From an uncultured Pelagibacteraceae bacterium (lineage in GTDB: Bacteria; Pseudomonadota; Alphaproteobacteria; Pelagibacterales; Pelagibacteraceae), in contig CACKOU010000004.1 in NCBI GenBank assembly GCA_902601895.1, positions 1-64,000 on the forward strand: a stretch of 64,000 nucleotides of DNA. Reading direction: 5' to 3'. The notes beneath the pieces are model-generated. The model was not told the DNA's origin. It did no database searches and worked only from the letters and a program-made list of their open reading frames with translations. Both the position numbers and the translations under genes were made by a program. Shown here in pieces: positions 8,681 to 17,711 of the stretch. How positions within the stretch are numbered: the stretch's first letter is position 1; each line of letters begins with the position of its first letter.

Positions 8681-9847
8681 ATGGAAATTCCAAAAACGTT
8701 TTTAGGATATAAAAGAGAAGATGGAAGAACAGGTACAAGAAATCATGTAATAATCTTGCCTGTTGACGATATTTCAAATGCTTGTGCAGAAGCGGTTGCT
8801 AATAATATTAAAGGTACAATTGCACTACCTCACTCTTATGGAAGATTACAATTTGGAGCAGACTTAGAGCTTCATTTCAGAACAATGATTGGAACAGGAA
8901 AAAATCCAAATGTTGCAGCAGTTATAGTAATTGGTATTGAGCCTAAATGGACAAAAAGAATAGTTGATGCAATCGCAACCACTGGAAAACCAGTTGAAGG
9001 TTTTAGTATTGAAGGTGTAGGAGATATAGATACTATTGCTAGAGTTTCTAAAAAAGCTCAGGAATTTTCAATTTGGGCATCAGAGAAACAAAGAGAAGAA
9101 CGTCCTATAAGTGATTTATGGATATCAGTTAAATGTGGAGAGTCTGATACGACATCAGGATTAGCATCAAATCCTACGGTTGGAAATTTAATGGATAAAT
9201 TAGAACCCCTTGGTGTTCATTTATGTTTTGGTGAAACATCTGAGCTAACGGGCGCTGAAACTGTTTGTGAAAAAAGAGGAAAAACTCCTGAGGCTCAAGA
9301 AAAGTTTAGAAAAACTTGGAGTTCTTATAACGATTTCATCTTAAAAGAAGCAACAGATGATCTTTCTGAAAGTCAACCAACAGCTGGAAACATAGCTGGT
9401 GGACTTACTACAATTGAAGAAAAAGCTTTTGGAAACTTTCAAAAAATTGGTGGATGCCAATTCATTGATGTACTAGAACCAGCAGAAGAACCAACTAAAG
9501 GTCCGGGCTTATACTTTATGGATACCTCATCAGCTGCTGCTGAATGTGTTACTTTACAAGCTGCAGGAGGATTTAATCTCCACCTTTTTCCAACTGGACA
9601 AGGAAATATAATTGGAAACCCAATTGAACCAGTGGTAAAACTGACTGCTAATCCTCTAACTGCTAGAACCATGAGTGAACATATTGATGTTGATGTTTCT
9701 AAAATCTTATCAAGAGAAATGAATTTAGATGAAGCAGGCGATGAATTAATTAAAGCTACGATAAGAGTCGCAAACGGTAGATTAACTTGTGCTGAAGCAC
9801 TAGGTCATAGAGAATTTGTGATGACTAAACTATACAGAAGTGCTTAA
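8681..9847 (+). CDS. suyB: (2R)-sulfolactate sulfo-lyase, beta subunit
   Basis: A 388-aa protein of the UxaA/GarD C-terminal family. It opens with [21 protein letters not shown], a family signature, and carries [18 protein letters not shown] and [12 protein letters not shown], where Cys and Glu probably bind a metal or Fe-S centre. It is the catalytic partner of SuyA, producing sulfite and pyruvate in the cytoplasm. It overlaps the end of the convergent TauE/SafE gene by 4 nt, keeping a likely sulfite exporter beside two sulfite producers. Altronate or galactarate dehydratase is the main alternative. Confidence 0.87.
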   Translation: MEIPKTFLGYKREDGRTGTRNHVIILPVDDISNACAEAVANNIKGTIALPHSYGRLQFGADLELHFRTMIGTGKNPNVAAVIVIGIEPKWTKRIVDAIATTGKPVEGFSIEGVGDIDTIARVSKKAQEFSIWASEKQREERPISDLWISVKCGESDTTSGLASNPTVGNLMDKLEPLGVHLCFGETSELTGAETVCEKRGKTPEAQEKFRKTWSSYNDFILKEATDDLSESQPTAGNIAGGLTTIEEKAFGNFQKIGGCQFIDVLEPAEEPTKGPGLYFMDTSSAAAECVTLQAAGGFNLHLFPTGQGNIIGNPIEPVVKLTANPLTARTMSEHIDVDVSKILSREMNLDEAGDELIKATIRVANGRLTCAEALGHREFVMTKLYRSA

Positions 9848-10929
9848 GCTTTAAGCTTAGCTTCTCTTGCTTTATTCCACTTAGAGATATAATTTCTTAA
9901 AATTGCTGCTCCAATTCCAAGAACTACTGCTAAAACAACTGAAGTAAGTCCATAAAATACTGGAAGGTCTTTAGAATAATCTAAAATAAACTGTGCAATG
10001 TTACCAAGATTTTTAGTTCCATTTACTACTGTTTCAACAATTACGTCTTCTTTAATAAAAGTGTCATAAGCAATTGCAATTCCAACTAATAATAAAAGCA
10101 CTGCTAAGATTGTTTTAAATTCTGAGCTATCAACTTTTTCACCTATTTTTTGACCAAACTGAACACCAATAATTGAGCCAAGTATAAGTACAAAAACTAA
10201 AACAAGATCAATTGTTCCGTAATTAAAAGCATGAAGAACAGTTACGATTGCGCTTACAAAAATTGTAACAAACAAAGATGTGCCAGGAATTAGTTTGGTT
10301 GGCATTCCAATAATATAAATCATTGCAGGAACTAAAATAAATGCACCACCCACTCCCATAATTGCTGCAATATAACCAACAATCAGTCCAATAATAATTG
10401 GAGTAAATGCGCTTTCATAAACCTTTGATTTTTTAAAACGCATTCGAAAAGGTAGCCCATGTATCCAATAATGAGTATGTAATTTTTTTCTAACAACAAT
10501 TTTTTTTCTAGCCTTATCAATTTCAGATACTCCTTGAATAAGCATTAAAGTTCCAAGTATAGCTAAAATATACATGTAGGCTAAAGAGATAACGATGTTT
10601 ATTTTTCCAATATCTTGAAAATAAGAAAAAGTTAATATCCCAAGTAAAGTTCCAATTGTTCCGCCAACTACAATCATCAATCCCATTTTATAATCTAGTG
10701 TACCTTTTAAATAATGAGTTGTTGAACCTGAAACTGATGTTCCTAAAATATTGCTTGCTTCATTTGGTACTGCATAAGCAGGTGGAATACCTAAAAATAT
10801 TAAAAACGGAGTCATTAAAAATCCGCCGCCTACACCAAACAATCCTGAAAGAATACCGACTGCTAAACTTAAACCAAATATAAAGAGTATGTTAATTTCG
10901 ACTTGAGCTATTGGAAGAAAATATTCCAT
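9844..10929 (-). CDS. TauE/SafE-family anion exporter (probable sulfite exporter)
   Basis: A 361-aa membrane protein with two homologous halves, each carrying a glycine-rich block typical of PF01925: [17 protein letters not shown] near residues 34-50 and [14 protein letters not shown] in the second half. An extra hydrophobic stretch lies at the C-terminus. Family members export sulfite or related sulfur anions; the position between suyB and apr genes supports a role in relieving sulfite produced by Xsc and SuyAB. A 12-bp motif shared with the aprM leader lies upstream. Direction and substrate are inferred. Confidence 0.85.
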   Translation of the reverse strand: MEYFLPIAQVEINILFIFGLSLAVGILSGLFGVGGGFLMTPFLIFLGIPPAYAVPNEASNILGTSVSGSTTHYLKGTLDYKMGLMIVVGGTIGTLLGILTFSYFQDIGKINIVISLAYMYILAILGTLMLIQGVSEIDKARKKIVVRKKLHTHYWIHGLPFRMRFKKSKVYESAFTPIIIGLIVGYIAAIMGVGGAFILVPAMIYIIGMPTKLIPGTSLFVTIFVSAIVTVLHAFNYGTIDLVLVFVLILGSIIGVQFGQKIGEKVDSSEFKTILAVLLLLVGIAIAYDTFIKEDVIVETVVNGTKNLGNIAQFILDYSKDLPVFYGLTSVVLAVVLGIGAAILRNYISKWNKAREAKLKA

Positions 10930-10945
10930 ATAATCTAACTATTCC

Positions 10946-10957
10946 TCTCATAATCTA
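10946..10957 (-). promoter_or_regulatory. Motif shared with the aprM leader, upstream of the TauE/SafE gene
   Basis: The sequence TAGATTATGAGA, read on the minus strand, ends 16 nt before the start codon of the TauE/SafE gene. The identical 12-mer occurs upstream of aprM at 14737-14748. A TTGACT hexamer (10959-10964) lies just upstream and could be a -35 element. Shared use before two sulfite-handling units suggests a common regulator; this is untested. Confidence 0.3.
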
Positions 10958-10980
10958 AAGTCAATGATTATAAGATTAAA

Positions 10981-11127
10981 TTAAATAAAATTTTGAAATG
11001 TCCCTAGGATTATAATTGCCCAAGTAAAAAATATAAAAAGATATAGAAAAGATTTAATTATTTTTGAAAACTGATTTGAAATTAATAAAGGGATTTTCTT
11101 AATATTTTGATTAAAAACTTGAAGCAT
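10981..11127 (-). CDS. Possible 48-aa single-span membrane protein at the apr locus
   Basis: A short ORF from ATG at 11127 to TAA at 10981, filling most of the 249-bp gap between the 116-aa gene and the TauE/SafE gene. It has a basic, amphipathic N-terminus (NIKKIPLL, KIIKS) and one membrane helix (SFLYLFIFFTWAIIILG). I do not recognise it and saw no strong ribosome-binding site. It may be a small accessory protein of sulfite oxidation or a chance ORF. Confidence 0.4.
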   Translation of the reverse strand: MLQVFNQNIKKIPLLISNQFSKIIKSFLYLFIFFTWAIIILGTFQNFI

Positions 11128-11178
11128 ACCCGCGAAATACCACAAGTTTTATTAAATGCAAATCATATTTAATTAAAT

Positions 11179-11529
11179 TTAAAAAATAGTTGCTCCAAAG
11201 ACTTTGACCTCATCTCCCTCTTCTCCAAGGACAAGTCGACCTAAAAAGTCTCCGGGTATTTCTTTGCTGTTTTGTTTATAGATAACAGTCACGTACAAGC
11301 CTCTTCTAAGACAACCTATAGCCTTACACCCTTCTTTAAGACTTGAGATCAGCTTATTGCTTGCCCATTGCTTGCCAAGCTCTACTTCGTTGGCCCCGTA
11401 AAGCATTTGTGATGATAAATCCCTGGTAAAACCACCATAATCTTTCATGTTGGAACATCTAACCATGTTATCCCAGATAGGATCAGCAATTTTAATGATT
11501 TCTTCGTCTGATTTGTCGACAATACTCAT
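11179..11529 (-). CDS. Hypothetical 116-aa protein downstream of aprA
   Basis: A soluble protein without signal peptide or membrane span. The N-terminal region (IIKIADPIWDNMVRCSNMKDYGGFTRDLS) and C-terminal strands (FLGRLVLGEEGDEVKVFGATIF) loosely resemble SnoaL/NTF2-like domains, but I cannot assign a family firmly. Three cysteines (NMVRCS, GCKAIGC) are visible. It starts 9 nt after aprA on the same strand, so it is cotranscribed with aprMBA and may assist APS reductase or handle a sulfur intermediate. Confidence 0.65.
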   Translation of the reverse strand: MSIVDKSDEEIIKIADPIWDNMVRCSNMKDYGGFTRDLSSQMLYGANEVELGKQWASNKLISSLKEGCKAIGCLRRGLYVTVIYKQNSKEIPGDFLGRLVLGEEGDEVKVFGATIF

Positions 11530-11538
11530 CTAAAATGG

Positions 11539-13398
11539 TTAGGAAGCTTGCTTCTTCTCTTTATCATCAACGATATGATAAACAGGTTTTTTCTCCATTT
11601 CAAATTTTCCAGTTTCAGGATCTCTTCTAGAAACAGTTAAACAATGCCAGTTTTTATCATCAAGTTTCATGTGATCACCTCTATAATAATAGCCTGGCCA
11701 ACGAGTTTCTTCTCTAAATAACGTATGATGAGCAACACATTCTGATGTTACAGCTCTATGCTTAAGTTCCCATGCTCTCATCAATTGGTGATAATCTTCT
11801 GCTCCCACATGATCTAAGTCTTCTTGAAGTAATTGTAGCTGTTCTAAGCCTTTTTTTAGCAGATTATCGTTTGTCATGTAATTATTTGTTAATCCACCAC
11901 AATATTCATCCATAATTTTTTGTAGTCTTTGTAGTCCTTGTATAGGTAAAATATAGCTTGGAGAAACAGTTCCTCCAGTAATTTCATTTCTTCCCACTGT
12001 GTAATTCTCAATTGGCTTGAATATTTCTTCTTTAAGCTTCTCTAATTGTGCATCAGAAACTTCGATATCATCAGCTTTTTTATCTTGAATATATTTAACA
12101 GCAGCTTTAGACGCTAACCTTCCTTCTGTGAATGAACCAGATGAAAACTTATGAGCACTTCCACCAACTGCATCTCCTGCTCCAAATAATCCATCGATAG
12201 TCATCATTCTATTGTATCCCCAGAAATATTCATCAGGTGCTATATCTTCTGGTCCACTAACCCATGCTCCTGAACATGTAGCATGAGATCCCATTACATA
12301 TGGTTCTGAGGTTGTTAATTCAGGGTTAGTGTATTTTGGATCAATATTTTGAGATGCCCAAACCACCGCTTGTCCAACAGTCATCCCTAAGAAATTTTCC
12401 CACCCAACAGTTTCTAAATGTGGATCTTGGAATGCTTCTTTTGTAACCATGTGAATTGGTCCACCACCTGCAGCTGTTTCTTGAATGAATGCATGATTTC
12501 TTAAACATGTTGGTGTTGGATGATGGTCTATATATTCACCTACTAATTCTTTAGTAGCTTCATACCATTTCTTTTCATAGTTCTCACCATTGGCGTTTTG
12601 AGTATAAGTTTTTAAATGTAAGAAATATGCTCCAACTGGACCATAACCATCTTTAAATCTACAAAGTACAATTCTATTTTCCATTTGAGTCATTTTTGCC
12701 CCTGCTTGAATAGGTAATGCATAAGCAGATCCATTACTCCAAGGTGCATACCATGTTCTACCCATACCTTCACCAACTGCTCTTGGTTTAAATATGTGAG
12801 AAGCTCCTCCAGCAGAAACAACTACTGTTCTAGATTTAAATACGTGAAAATTTCCAGTTCTAACATTAAAACCAACTGCACCAGCTATTCGGTTTGGATT
12901 TTTTTCATCTTTTAAAAGATGGGTAATCATTATTCTGTTATAAATTTTATCAGCAGATTTTTTTGCGGCCTCTGCTACAATTGGTTTGTAGCTTTCGCCG
13001 TGTATCATTATTTGCCACTTACCTTCTCTTTGATATCTTCCAGTTTCTTTATTTTTCATCATTGGAAGACCCCATTCATCAAACATGTGAACGGTTGAGT
13101 CTACATGACGAGCCATATCGTAACCTAAATCTTCTCTAACAAGACCCATCAAATCATTTCTAGCGTACCTTACGTGGTCTTCTGGCATATTCTCGCCCCA
13201 CTGCATTCCCATATAACAGTTTATAGCGTAAAGACCTTGTGCAACGGCACCGCTTCTATCTATGTTTGCTTTTTCAACACAGATTATTTTTAAATCTCTT
13301 CCCCAGTGTCTTGCCTCAAAGGTAGCGCCTGTTCCAGCCATACCTCCGCCAACAACTAGAACATCACATTCTTCAATGATTGTTTTGTGCTTAGCCAT
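11539..13398 (-). CDS. aprA: Adenylylsulfate (APS) reductase, alpha subunit
   Basis: A 619-aa FAD-containing catalytic subunit interconverting APS and sulfite plus AMP. The FAD-binding motif VVGGGMAGTGATFEARHWG begins near residue 16, followed by a long fumarate-reductase-like domain (GSHATCSGAWVSGPEDIAPDE, SGSFTEGRLASKAAVKY). Length matches known AprA. The stop-start overlap with aprB (1 nt) couples the subunits. In this oxic marine setting the enzyme probably works in the oxidative direction on sulfite released by Xsc and SuyAB. No ATP sulfurylase gene is in the window. Confidence 0.95.
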   Translation of the reverse strand: MAKHKTIIEECDVLVVGGGMAGTGATFEARHWGRDLKIICVEKANIDRSGAVAQGLYAINCYMGMQWGENMPEDHVRYARNDLMGLVREDLGYDMARHVDSTVHMFDEWGLPMMKNKETGRYQREGKWQIMIHGESYKPIVAEAAKKSADKIYNRIMITHLLKDEKNPNRIAGAVGFNVRTGNFHVFKSRTVVVSAGGASHIFKPRAVGEGMGRTWYAPWSNGSAYALPIQAGAKMTQMENRIVLCRFKDGYGPVGAYFLHLKTYTQNANGENYEKKWYEATKELVGEYIDHHPTPTCLRNHAFIQETAAGGGPIHMVTKEAFQDPHLETVGWENFLGMTVGQAVVWASQNIDPKYTNPELTTSEPYVMGSHATCSGAWVSGPEDIAPDEYFWGYNRMMTIDGLFGAGDAVGGSAHKFSSGSFTEGRLASKAAVKYIQDKKADDIEVSDAQLEKLKEEIFKPIENYTVGRNEITGGTVSPSYILPIQGLQRLQKIMDEYCGGLTNNYMTNDNLLKKGLEQLQLLQEDLDHVGAEDYHQLMRAWELKHRAVTSECVAHHTLFREETRWPGYYYRGDHMKLDDKNWHCLTVSRRDPETGKFEMEKKPVYHIVDDKEKKQAS

Positions 13399-13868
13399 TA
13401 ATAATAAACGCCTTGCTTAAATGAATTTTTATCTAAAGTTGGTAAATCTTTTTCAGTATTTAAACCATGTGGCTCATTATATAAAATTTGTGAATTAATC
13501 TCTCCTTGATTGGGAGTATCAGCTTCAGCTAATTTTGGTATGAATTTTCCCCAAGGTTTTGTTGTTATTGGTGATACAAAATTCTTCTCTGTACCATTTC
13601 TAAATTTAATTCTCCAAGAGATGGTTCCTTTTTCTTCTTCTCTTCTTACTCTAACACTATGGCCCATTGGAGCAAAGTCAGCATATCCTCTTACATCAAT
13701 TGCATGATTTGGACATGCCTTAACGCATGAATAGCATTCCCAACAAAAATTTGGTTCTATATTTTTTGCTCTTCTAATAGTTTCGTCTATGTGCATGATA
13801 TCTGATGGACATATATCTACACAATGACCACAACCATCACATCTTGTCATGTATACAAAAGTTGACAT
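13398..13868 (-). CDS. aprB: APS reductase, beta subunit (two 4Fe-4S clusters)
   Basis: A 156-aa ferredoxin-like subunit. Two cluster motifs are visible: CDGCGHCVDICP at residues 10-21 and CWECYSCVKACP at about 42-53, the second spaced as in AprB. The C-terminal tail (KKxLPTLDKNSFKQGVYY-like end) would wrap around AprA. It passes electrons between AprA's FAD and a membrane partner, likely AprM encoded 39 bp upstream. Confidence 0.94.
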   Translation of the reverse strand: MSTFVYMTRCDGCGHCVDICPSDIMHIDETIRRAKNIEPNFCWECYSCVKACPNHAIDVRGYADFAPMGHSVRVRREEEKGTISWRIKFRNGTEKNFVSPITTKPWGKFIPKLAEADTPNQGEINSQILYNEPHGLNTEKDLPTLDKNSFKQGVYY

Positions 13869-13907
13869 ATCTACTTATTACCTTTCTTTAAAATTTTATC
13901 AATCATA

Positions 13908-14702
13908 TTAATAGTGCTTTGGTGCCTCACGTTTAATTCCAAGTCCAAATTGTTCTGGAGCATCTGCAGGTGGAGGTAAATTATCTCTAGATCCATCTGC
14001 TTCTGCTAAATTTTTTTGGATTGCAGCACCTGGTTTGTAGAACATATGTGCAAATTTAGACCAGTAAACTCCTCCAAATAAAACTATGTTAGCAACTGCA
14101 AACAAAATTAAAAATAAAATACTTAAACCAGTAGATCCTGAATATTGGAAATACGACCAAGCTAAACCAAACGTAGAAGATAATACTAAAGCTAAAACAA
14201 ATAAATCTGCTTTTATTATTCTAAAAACTGAGTGAGCTTCAGCAGATACATCTACTCTTAAAAAAAACCAAAACCAATATGCTCCAAGGCAAGTTAAAAT
14301 TGCACCAGCATGCCAAATGATTGGCCATATAGATGGGGTTACAGCATTAGGAGAAGAATATCCAAATATCATAACACCAGACCCGATCCAAAATAATATC
14401 GTTCCATACATTCCTAATACATGTGCTAATCTCCTTTTGCCCAAACCTAATTCAGATGTAGTTCCAATATCATGTACTACTGTTTTAGAAATTATAGCTG
14501 TTTTCTCTCCAAGACTTAATTCTCTACTTGCTGCTTTTTTTGCTTTTTTAGCATTATTAAAAAAATATTTTACATTCTTCTTATGAATAATATCCATCAG
14601 TGTTCCAATCACTACCAATGCTAACATCAACAAAACAAATGCTTGCAAAGCAATTGAAGGAACTGATGAAGAAAGGACAGCAAATGGATTTGTTGTGAAC
14701 AT
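13908..14702 (-). CDS. aprM: APS reductase membrane anchor
   Basis: A 264-aa protein with about six membrane segments and a soluble C-terminal tail rich in Pro and Asp. Conserved-looking residues include HDIGTTSELGLGKRRLAHVLGMYG, WHAGAILTCLGAYWFWF and several membrane histidines that could ligate heme. AprM replaces QmoABC as the quinone link in many sulfite-oxidising alphaproteobacteria and SAR11. Gene order aprM-aprB-aprA is as expected. Heme content is not certain from sequence alone. Confidence 0.85.
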   Translation of the reverse strand: MFTTNPFAVLSSSVPSIALQAFVLLMLALVVIGTLMDIIHKKNVKYFFNNAKKAKKAASRELSLGEKTAIISKTVVHDIGTTSELGLGKRRLAHVLGMYGTILFWIGSGVMIFGYSSPNAVTPSIWPIIWHAGAILTCLGAYWFWFFLRVDVSAEAHSVFRIIKADLFVLALVLSSTFGLAWSYFQYSGSTGLSILFLILFAVANIVLFGGVYWSKFAHMFYKPGAAIQKNLAEADGSRDNLPPPADAPEQFGLGIKREAPKHY

Positions 14703-14736
14703 ATTATTATTTCCGTTAAATATAATACTAATCTAA

Positions 14737-14748
14737 TCTCATAATCTA
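14737..14748 (-). promoter_or_regulatory. Motif shared with the TauE/SafE leader, upstream of aprM
   Basis: The same 12-mer as at 10946-10957 (TAGATTATGAGA on the minus strand), here 34 nt before the aprM start codon and followed by a TATTAT element that could be a -10 box. A related GATGAGATTATTAG sequence lies a little further upstream. It could be a regulator site for the apr operon. Confidence 0.3.
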
Positions 14749-14808
14749 TAAAAAATATTAGTTCAACTGACTAATAATCTCATCTGATAAAAAAAATGTT
14801 AATAAAGT

Positions 14809-15207
14809 TTACTTTTTTCTCACATAATGCTGTTTAGTAGAGATTACAGCTCGAACACCACCTTGAGGATTTTTAACATCGTTTTTTCGTCTTGGAATCA
14901 GATGAATATGACAATGATTAATAGATTGCCCAGCAACCTTTCCTGAATTTGTACCAATATTAAAACCTTTTACAGATTTATCGTTCATTTCAATTTTTTT
15001 TTTTAGTTTCTTTATTAATTTATTGCACGCTAAGATTTCCTTTGAGGTTAGATCAAAATAATTTTTGACACAACGTTTTGGAATTATAAGTGAATGAAAT
15101 TTTGATACAGGGTAAGTGTCAGTAGTTGCATAAGCTAATTCGTTTTCAAAAAGATATTCCTTTTTCTTTGTAAAACAGAATATGCAAGGGTTATTGGGAT
15201 TTCTCAT
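14809..15207 (-). CDS. HIT-family nucleotide hydrolase
   Basis: A 132-aa protein with the histidine triad H98-C-H100-I-H102 (INHCHIHLIPRR), the catalytic site of HIT nucleoside phosphoramidases and dinucleotide hydrolases. The N-terminus has CIFCF, the zinc-type cysteine pair often seen in HINT proteins. It ends the six-gene operon headed by the cystathionine lyase and overlaps pabC by 4 nt. Its substrate is not evident; a housekeeping role is most likely. Confidence 0.85.
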   Translation of the reverse strand: MRNPNNPCIFCFTKKKEYLFENELAYATTDTYPVSKFHSLIIPKRCVKNYFDLTSKEILACNKLIKKLKKKIEMNDKSVKGFNIGTNSGKVAGQSINHCHIHLIPRRKNDVKNPQGGVRAVISTKQHYVRKK

Positions 15208-15980
15208 AAATAATTACTCAATTTTTTTTGTTTTAGTATTTTAGTTTGATATTTACTTACAAAAATTTCATAGGATTTATATTTTTTTCTATTCCAGTTT
15301 TTCTCTTTTATAGATGAAACAGTAGAAACTCCCTTTCCAGATCCAATTAGAAGTATCTCCTCGTATTGATTTAGTTTATTTATATTAATATTAGTTTTTA
15401 TTATCTTAAATTGCTTTTCAAAAAACTTTAGATTAACTCCTCGATAAAATTTTCTTATTGGTGAATAATATTTATTATCTTTTATAAAAATAATATTTGA
15501 AGTTCCTGTTTCTAAAATTTTTCCATTTGAACAAAGAGCAATATCAGATTTTGAATTATCCATTTTAGATAAATTTTTTAAAATAAATTTATACTTTAGA
15601 TTTTTATGTTCAGGCTTAATTCTATTGTAATTGACTAGCTTTAACTGTAGATTTTTTTTAATTTTAAGTTTATCTCTCAAAGAAATAGAAATTAAACTTT
15701 TGGTTACTGCAATTCGCAATAAATGATTATAATTTTTTTGTTTATTTAAATTAGATTTAATTATTTTAAATATATTTCTTTTTAAATTTCGATCATAAAT
15801 TTTATAATTTTTAGTAGACTTAATAAGATTTGTTATGTGTTCTTTAAAAAATAAAATCTTTTGAGGCTTTCCATAGATCCACATAGTTGTGAAAACCCCA
15901 TGGGCATTCCATAGATCTTTAAATTCTTTTTCTTTAAGATCTTTTCGACTGTAAGATTTTTTTAATAAGAATTTTACCAT
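15204..15980 (-). CDS. pabC: Class IV aminotransferase, probable aminodeoxychorismate lyase
   Basis: A 258-aa fold-type IV PLP enzyme. WNAHGVFTTMWIYGKP matches the substrate-side strand, NRIKPEHKNLKYKF contains the likely PLP lysine, and SNGKILETGTSNIIFI is the family signature before the phosphate-binding region. Directly following pabB and pabA, it most likely releases pyruvate from aminodeoxychorismate to give p-aminobenzoate for folate. The start lies 47 nt inside pabA, an unusually long overlap. A D-amino acid or branched-chain aminotransferase is the alternative. Confidence 0.8.
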   Translation of the reverse strand: MVKFLLKKSYSRKDLKEKEFKDLWNAHGVFTTMWIYGKPQKILFFKEHITNLIKSTKNYKIYDRNLKRNIFKIIKSNLNKQKNYNHLLRIAVTKSLISISLRDKLKIKKNLQLKLVNYNRIKPEHKNLKYKFILKNLSKMDNSKSDIALCSNGKILETGTSNIIFIKDNKYYSPIRKFYRGVNLKFFEKQFKIIKTNININKLNQYEEILLIGSGKGVSTVSSIKEKNWNRKKYKSYEIFVSKYQTKILKQKKLSNYL

Positions 15981-16500
15981 TTGTTGTTAAAAAAGATTCT
16001 GGATGAAATTGAAAACCATATACATCATCTATTTTGTTTTCAAAAGCCATAGCAATATTAGTTTTAGCGCATCTCATAGTAATATCAAAATTTTCTTTGA
16101 TAAATGGCTCTTGAAGCTTAAGTGAATGATACCTTCCTACTTTAAATTTAGAATTCTTTCTAAAGATAGAATTATTCGAAACAACTTTTACTTCAGATTG
16201 ATAACCATGAAATATTCTCCTTTGTTGAATAATTTTGGCATTTTCACAATGTAATATTTGCTGATACCCTAAGCAAATTCCTATGATTTTTTTTCTACCT
16301 TTAAATTTATTATAAATTTTTGAAGTATTTGGATAATCTTTGGGTGAACCAGGTCCAGGAGATAACACAATCATATTAGCTTTATTTAATAAATTGTTAT
16401 TTATTTCAAAATAATTTGAACAATAAACTTTATCAAACTGAGAGAATTGATGAACTACATTCCATGTGAATGAATCCTGGTGATCTATTATATAAATCAT
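15934..16500 (-). CDS. pabA: Glutamine amidotransferase component of aminodeoxychorismate synthase
   Basis: A 188-aa class I glutamine amidotransferase. It begins IYIIDHQDSFTWNVVHQ, the usual TrpG/PabA opening, with LSPGPGSPKD, the nucleophile elbow GICLGYQQIL (Cys) and the His-Glu pair in FQFHPES. It supplies ammonia to the chorismate-binding partner encoded directly upstream (4-nt overlap). TrpG and PabA cannot be separated by sequence alone; the adjacent lyase favours PabA. Confidence 0.85.
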   Translation of the reverse strand: MIYIIDHQDSFTWNVVHQFSQFDKVYCSNYFEINNNLLNKANMIVLSPGPGSPKDYPNTSKIYNKFKGRKKIIGICLGYQQILHCENAKIIQQRRIFHGYQSEVKVVSNNSIFRKNSKFKVGRYHSLKLQEPFIKENFDITMRCAKTNIAMAFENKIDDVYGFQFHPESFLTTNGKILIKKILQSKRS

Positions 16501-17711
16501 TTAAATAATTCTAATAATGATTTTGCTTTGATAAAGTTTTCATTAAATTCTTTTTTTGCTGCACTATCTAATACAACTCCAGATGCTGCAGATATTTCTG
16601 ATGTATTTTTATAATTTAATATAGATCTTATTATTATGTTAAATCTCATATCTTTATTAAATTTTATATAGCCAAAACTACCTGTAAAAATATTTCTATT
16701 CTCTTTTTCTTGTTGATTTAATAATTCTAAAGTTCGTACTTTGGGACAGCCTATGACTGATCCACCAGGCATCATAGATTTGATAATATTTTTTATAGTC
16801 ATACCTTTTAATAGACTTCCAGATATAGTTGTAACATAATGAAATAAGTGCCTGTATTCCTCAACATACTTTTCTTTATCAATTTTTACTGTTCCTGGAA
16901 TACAAACTCTGGATAAATCACTTCTTTCCATGTCAACAATCATATTATGTTCTTTAGTCTCTTTAGAATTATTTCTAAAAAACTTTAAAGCACTAGATCT
17001 GTTCGTTTTTTTACTTTTTCTTAATGTACCAGCAATAGGCTTTGTAATAATTTTGTTACCCTTTTTTAATAATAAAGTTTCAGGGGAGCAGCTTACAATA
17101 GAATAGTTTTTATCTCTTATCATAAAAGATTCTGGTGAAGCATTTGACTTCATTAATCTCCAGAAAAAATTAATTGGATTTATCGAGGATTTATTACGAT
17201 ATTTTGTACAAATTTTTATTTGATATGTTTCTCCTTGTCTTATTTTCTTTGAAAAAATATCAAATATTTTTTTGTATTTTTGATATTTAATATTTAATTT
17301 AAAAGGCGATAAAATTTTAGTTGGTTTAAAATAATTATTAAATTCTTGCTTTTTTTTATTTGAAAATATTGAAATATTATCTCTTATTTTAATAATTGTT
17401 TCTGGTTTGTAAAAAACTCCTTTATAAAAACCATTTTTAGACTGTTTACTTATTTTAATACCAAGTAAATAATTTAAAATTTCATATCCAAAAAAACCAA
17501 CATATTGGTCAGTTTCTTTTTTATATTTCGTTTTTTCAAAAGAGTTTAAAAATTTGTGGATATTATTTTTTGATAAGTTAATTTTTTCTGAAAAATCTGT
17601 ATAAATGTCGTAACCATTATCGACCTTATAGATTATCAATGGTTTATCCGATTGATAAAGTTTTTCTAAATACGGGTTAAATTTAAGTTTATGCGATTTG
17701 TGGTCTTTCAA
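16497..17711 (-). CDS. pabB: Chorismate-binding enzyme, probable aminodeoxychorismate synthase component I
   Basis: A 404-aa protein with a reduced N-terminal region and a complete chorismate-binding domain: SPETLLLKKGNKIITKPIAG, DMERSDLSRVC, HYVTTISGSL, MPGGSVIGCPKVRTLELL, FTGSFGYI and AASGVVLDSAAKKEF. The motif reads PIAGT, not PIKGT, so the lysine that forms the covalent intermediate in E. coli PabB is absent, as in anthranilate synthase and some PabB proteins. The pabA and pabC neighbours support PABA synthesis. It overlaps the MFS gene by 23 nt. Confidence 0.82.
   Translation of the reverse strand: MKDHKSHKLKFNPYLEKLYQSDKPLIIYKVDNGYDIYTDFSEKINLSKNNIHKFLNSFEKTKYKKETDQYVGFFGYEILNYLLGIKISKQSKNGFYKGVFYKPETIIKIRDNISIFSNKKKQEFNNYFKPTKILSPFKLNIKYQKYKKIFDIFSKKIRQGETYQIKICTKYRNKSSINPINFFWRLMKSNASPESFMIRDKNYSIVSCSPETLLLKKGNKIITKPIAGTLRKSKKTNRSSALKFFRNNSKETKEHNMIVDMERSDLSRVCIPGTVKIDKEKYVEEYRHLFHYVTTISGSLLKGMTIKNIIKSMMPGGSVIGCPKVRTLELLNQQEKENRNIFTGSFGYIKFNKDMRFNIIIRSILNYKNTSEISAASGVVLDSAAKKEFNENFIKAKSLLELFK

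Noticed and set aside
11128..11178. Sought a regulatory RNA or terminator between the 116-aa gene and the 48-aa ORF
   Set aside because: No clear stem with a T tract or riboswitch motif was found.
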